This document shows positions 5,444-6,623 of a stretch of DNA of 6,623 nucleotides, piece by piece (position 1 is the first letter of the stretch; the number at the start of each line of letters is the position of its first letter). The stretch is from Bacillota bacterium (GTDB lineage: Bacteria > Bacillota_B > Desulfitobacteriia > Desulfitobacteriales > Desulfitobacteriaceae). The notes beneath the pieces were generated by a model. That model did not search any database. It was not told where the DNA came from and saw only the letters and a program-made list of their open reading frames with translations. The translations under genes were made by a program, and so were the position numbers. The DNA lies in NCBI GenBank assembly GCA_021779415.1, contig JAJYAS010000192.1:1-6623 (forward strand), written 5' to 3'.

Positions 5444-5453
5444 CTCTCCTTTT
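5444..5453 (-). promoter_or_regulatory. pyrE ribosome binding site (decides the start)
   Basis: AAAAGGAGAG on the minus strand lies in the 17-base pyrF-pyrE gap, with GGAG 8 bases before ATG 5437. It excludes the longer in-frame reading that would overlap pyrF. Confidence 0.85.
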
Positions 5454-5454
5454 C

Positions 5455-6168
5455 CTACCGCACCCAAAGTTGTTCCAAGGCCTTACGTGGATCCTCAGCC
5501 CGGGTAATTGGCCTTCCTACCACAAGATATGAGCTTCCCGCCGCTAAGGCTTCATAAGGGGTTAAGACCCGCATCTGATCATTTGCTTCACTCCAAGCCG
5601 GGCGAATTCCTGGGGTAACAATCAGGAAACTGGGTTCTGTGCTCCGTCTTATCTCACTCGCCTCCCTAGCCGAAGCAACAACTCCGTCGAGTCCTGCTTT
5701 TTCGGCGAGTTTCGCGAGTTCCACCACATGCTCTGAAAGTTTCCGTTGTACCCCCATCTCTTGTCTAAATTGATTTTCTGACATACTTGTCAGTACCGTA
5801 ACCCCAATCACTTTCGGAATGCTTGCCAGCTTGCTTCCTGCTTCCTGCACAGCCTGGGCAGCCCTAGCCATCATATCATACCCGCCACTGCAATGAACAT
5901 TGATCATGTCCACACCGCATTGAACGAAGCCACGAATCGCCCGTTCTACCGTTGTAGGAATATCGTGAAGCTTCAAGTCCAGAAAGATGGGAAATCCCAA
6001 AGCTTTCAGTTCATGGATCATCGCTGGCCCAGTATAGGCATACAGTTCCAAACCCACTTTAAGCCAACATCCACTGCCTTGAAGCACCTTAGCTAGTGCT
6101 AAAGCTTCCTCACGCCCTTGAACATCCAAGGCCACCATGACACGCTGACTATTTACTATTTTATCCAA
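5455..6168 (-). CDS. pyrF: Orotidine 5'-phosphate decarboxylase
   Basis: This enzyme decarboxylates OMP to UMP, the last step of the pathway. The protein has 237 residues, close to the usual length of the short bacterial form. D15 in VALDV and K37 in LKVGLE begin the TIM barrel. The catalytic charge network is D64, K66 and D69 in FLDLKLHDIPTTV. VTPGIRP (184-190) is conserved, and GRPIT (218-222) contains the phosphate-binding R219. The start is TTG at 6168: GAAAGAAGGG (6176-6185) lies 7 bases upstream, and the first ATG (6138) would remove part of the first strand and has no binding site. A 115-base gap separates it from pyrD upstream, unusually wide for this operon; pyrE follows 17 bases downstream. 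Confidence 0.96.
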   Translation of the reverse strand: MDKIVNSQRVMVALDVQGREEALALAKVLQGSGCWLKVGLELYAYTGPAMIHELKALGFPIFLDLKLHDIPTTVERAIRGFVQCGVDMINVHCSGGYDMMARAAQAVQEAGSKLASIPKVIGVTVLTSMSENQFRQEMGVQRKLSEHVVELAKLAEKAGLDGVVASAREASEIRRSTEPSFLIVTPGIRPAWSEANDQMRVLTPYEALAAGSSYLVVGRPITRAEDPRKALEQLWVR

Positions 6169-6283
6169 ACGATAACCCTTCTTTCTAACCTCGTTAGCAC
6201 GACTTGTTAAATAAAATGCTTATCGCCTCATGACTGATTCAATTAGGCTGACTCGTTAAGACCTAGGCGCTAATATTTAAGCG
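6169..6283 (-). other. pyrD-pyrF intergenic gap
   Basis: These 115 bases hold the pyrF ribosome binding site at one end and a weak short inverted repeat GCGCT/AGCGC (about 6268-6285) at the pyrD stop. I see no T-run, no convincing promoter, no PyrR-type binding loop and no ORF longer than a few codons. Confidence 0.5.
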
Positions 6284-6623
6284 CTATGACTTATGTGCCT
6301 GTCCGACTAATTCACGCACAAAAGCAATCCCTTTTTTCTCGCAGTAGTCTTGGATTCCCTGTAGGATTTCCAGTGGAACTTGGGGATTGACAAAATTTCC
6401 GGTGCCAATACTGACAGCCGTTGCCCCCGCCAAGAGAAATTCCACAGCATCCTGCCAAGTAGTGATTCCACCCATTCCTATGATGGGTAAATCCACTGCT
6501 TCGGCCACTTGCCAAACCATTCGCACCGCAACTGGTCGAATAGCTGGTCCGGAAAGCCCTCCGAACGTATTGGCTAAGACAGGACGTTGTTGATCAAGGT
6601 CAATGCGCATTCCTAAAAGCGTG
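6284..6623 (-). CDS. pyrD: Dihydroorotate dehydrogenase, catalytic subunit, C-terminal part (5' end outside window)
   Basis: This flavoenzyme oxidises dihydroorotate to orotate, the fourth step of UMP synthesis. Only the last 112 complete codons are present. The frame is open to the window edge (TLLG precedes the internal Met at 6610), so the gene continues beyond it and that Met is not the start. [39 protein letters not shown] and the FMN-phosphate region AVSIGTGNF match family 1 enzymes. The segment most resembles the class 1B (PyrDB) type of Firmicutes, which uses a PyrK electron-transfer partner. PyrK, if present, would lie outside the window, so the subclass is inferred. Stop is TAG at 6284-6286. 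It is the upstream gene of a pyrD-pyrF-pyrE run. Confidence 0.95.
   Translation of the reverse strand, partial: TLLGMRIDLDQQRPVLANTFGGLSGPAIRPVAVRMVWQVAEAVDLPIIGMGGITTWQDAVEFLLAGATAVSIGTGNFVNPQVPLEILQGIQDYCEKKGIAFVRELVGQAHKS

Noticed and set aside
6169..6283. PyrR attenuator between pyrD and pyrF
   Set aside because: I found no PyrR binding-loop sequence and no terminator hairpin with T-run; such control normally precedes the first pyr genes, outside this window.
1..6623. CRISPR array, tRNA or rRNA genes
   Set aside because: No regularly spaced direct repeats were seen, and no cloverleaf or rRNA-like sequence was recognised by eye.

Overview
The window looks like chromosomal DNA from a low-to-mid-GC Gram-positive bacterium of the Clostridia. 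The layout and protein types are most like Peptococcaceae such as Desulfosporosinus or Desulfitobacterium; this is inferred from protein character, and no search was run. Supporting signs are the T-box leader, strong AAGGAGG-type ribosome binding sites, a TTG start codon, a clostridial short-form SerA and a Firmicutes-type pyr gene order.

Left part (1-2610, + strand): the 3' end of a T-box riboswitch with its intrinsic terminator, an untranslated stretch of about 220 bases with odd structure, then serC and serA. These encode two of the three enzymes of the phosphorylated serine pathway: SerA oxidises 3-phosphoglycerate and SerC transaminates the product. The T-box TGGC bulge fits a tRNA with a G discriminator base, as tRNA-Ser has. 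The simplest reading is a serine-biosynthesis operon that switches on when tRNA-Ser is uncharged. Between the T-box terminator and serC lie a well-placed ribosome binding site followed by a four-codon ORF, a 14-codon histidine-rich ORF, and a stem-loop like the right end of an IS200/IS605 element. I read this tentatively as the scar of an internally deleted insertion.

Middle (2628-4816): a - strand gene for a soluble type I phosphodiesterase/nucleotide pyrophosphatase-like enzyme converges on serA. It has a good SigA-type promoter. Divergent from it on the + strand is a small FlxA-like coiled-coil protein gene with its own terminator. The 286-base region between them holds a 16-bp stem hairpin and two further inverted repeats that no gene explains.

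Right part (4817-6623, - strand): the end of a de novo pyrimidine operon, transcribed pyrD (cut by the window edge), pyrF, pyrE. Together these convert dihydroorotate to orotate, orotate to OMP, and OMP to UMP (PyrD, then PyrE, then PyrF). pyrF starts with TTG, and a 115-base gap separates pyrD from pyrF.

Most of the window is ordinary metabolism. The parts worth a second look are the serC leader, the pde/flxA-like intergenic region, and the non-standard catalytic segment of SerA. I see no clear case for a wholly new system.
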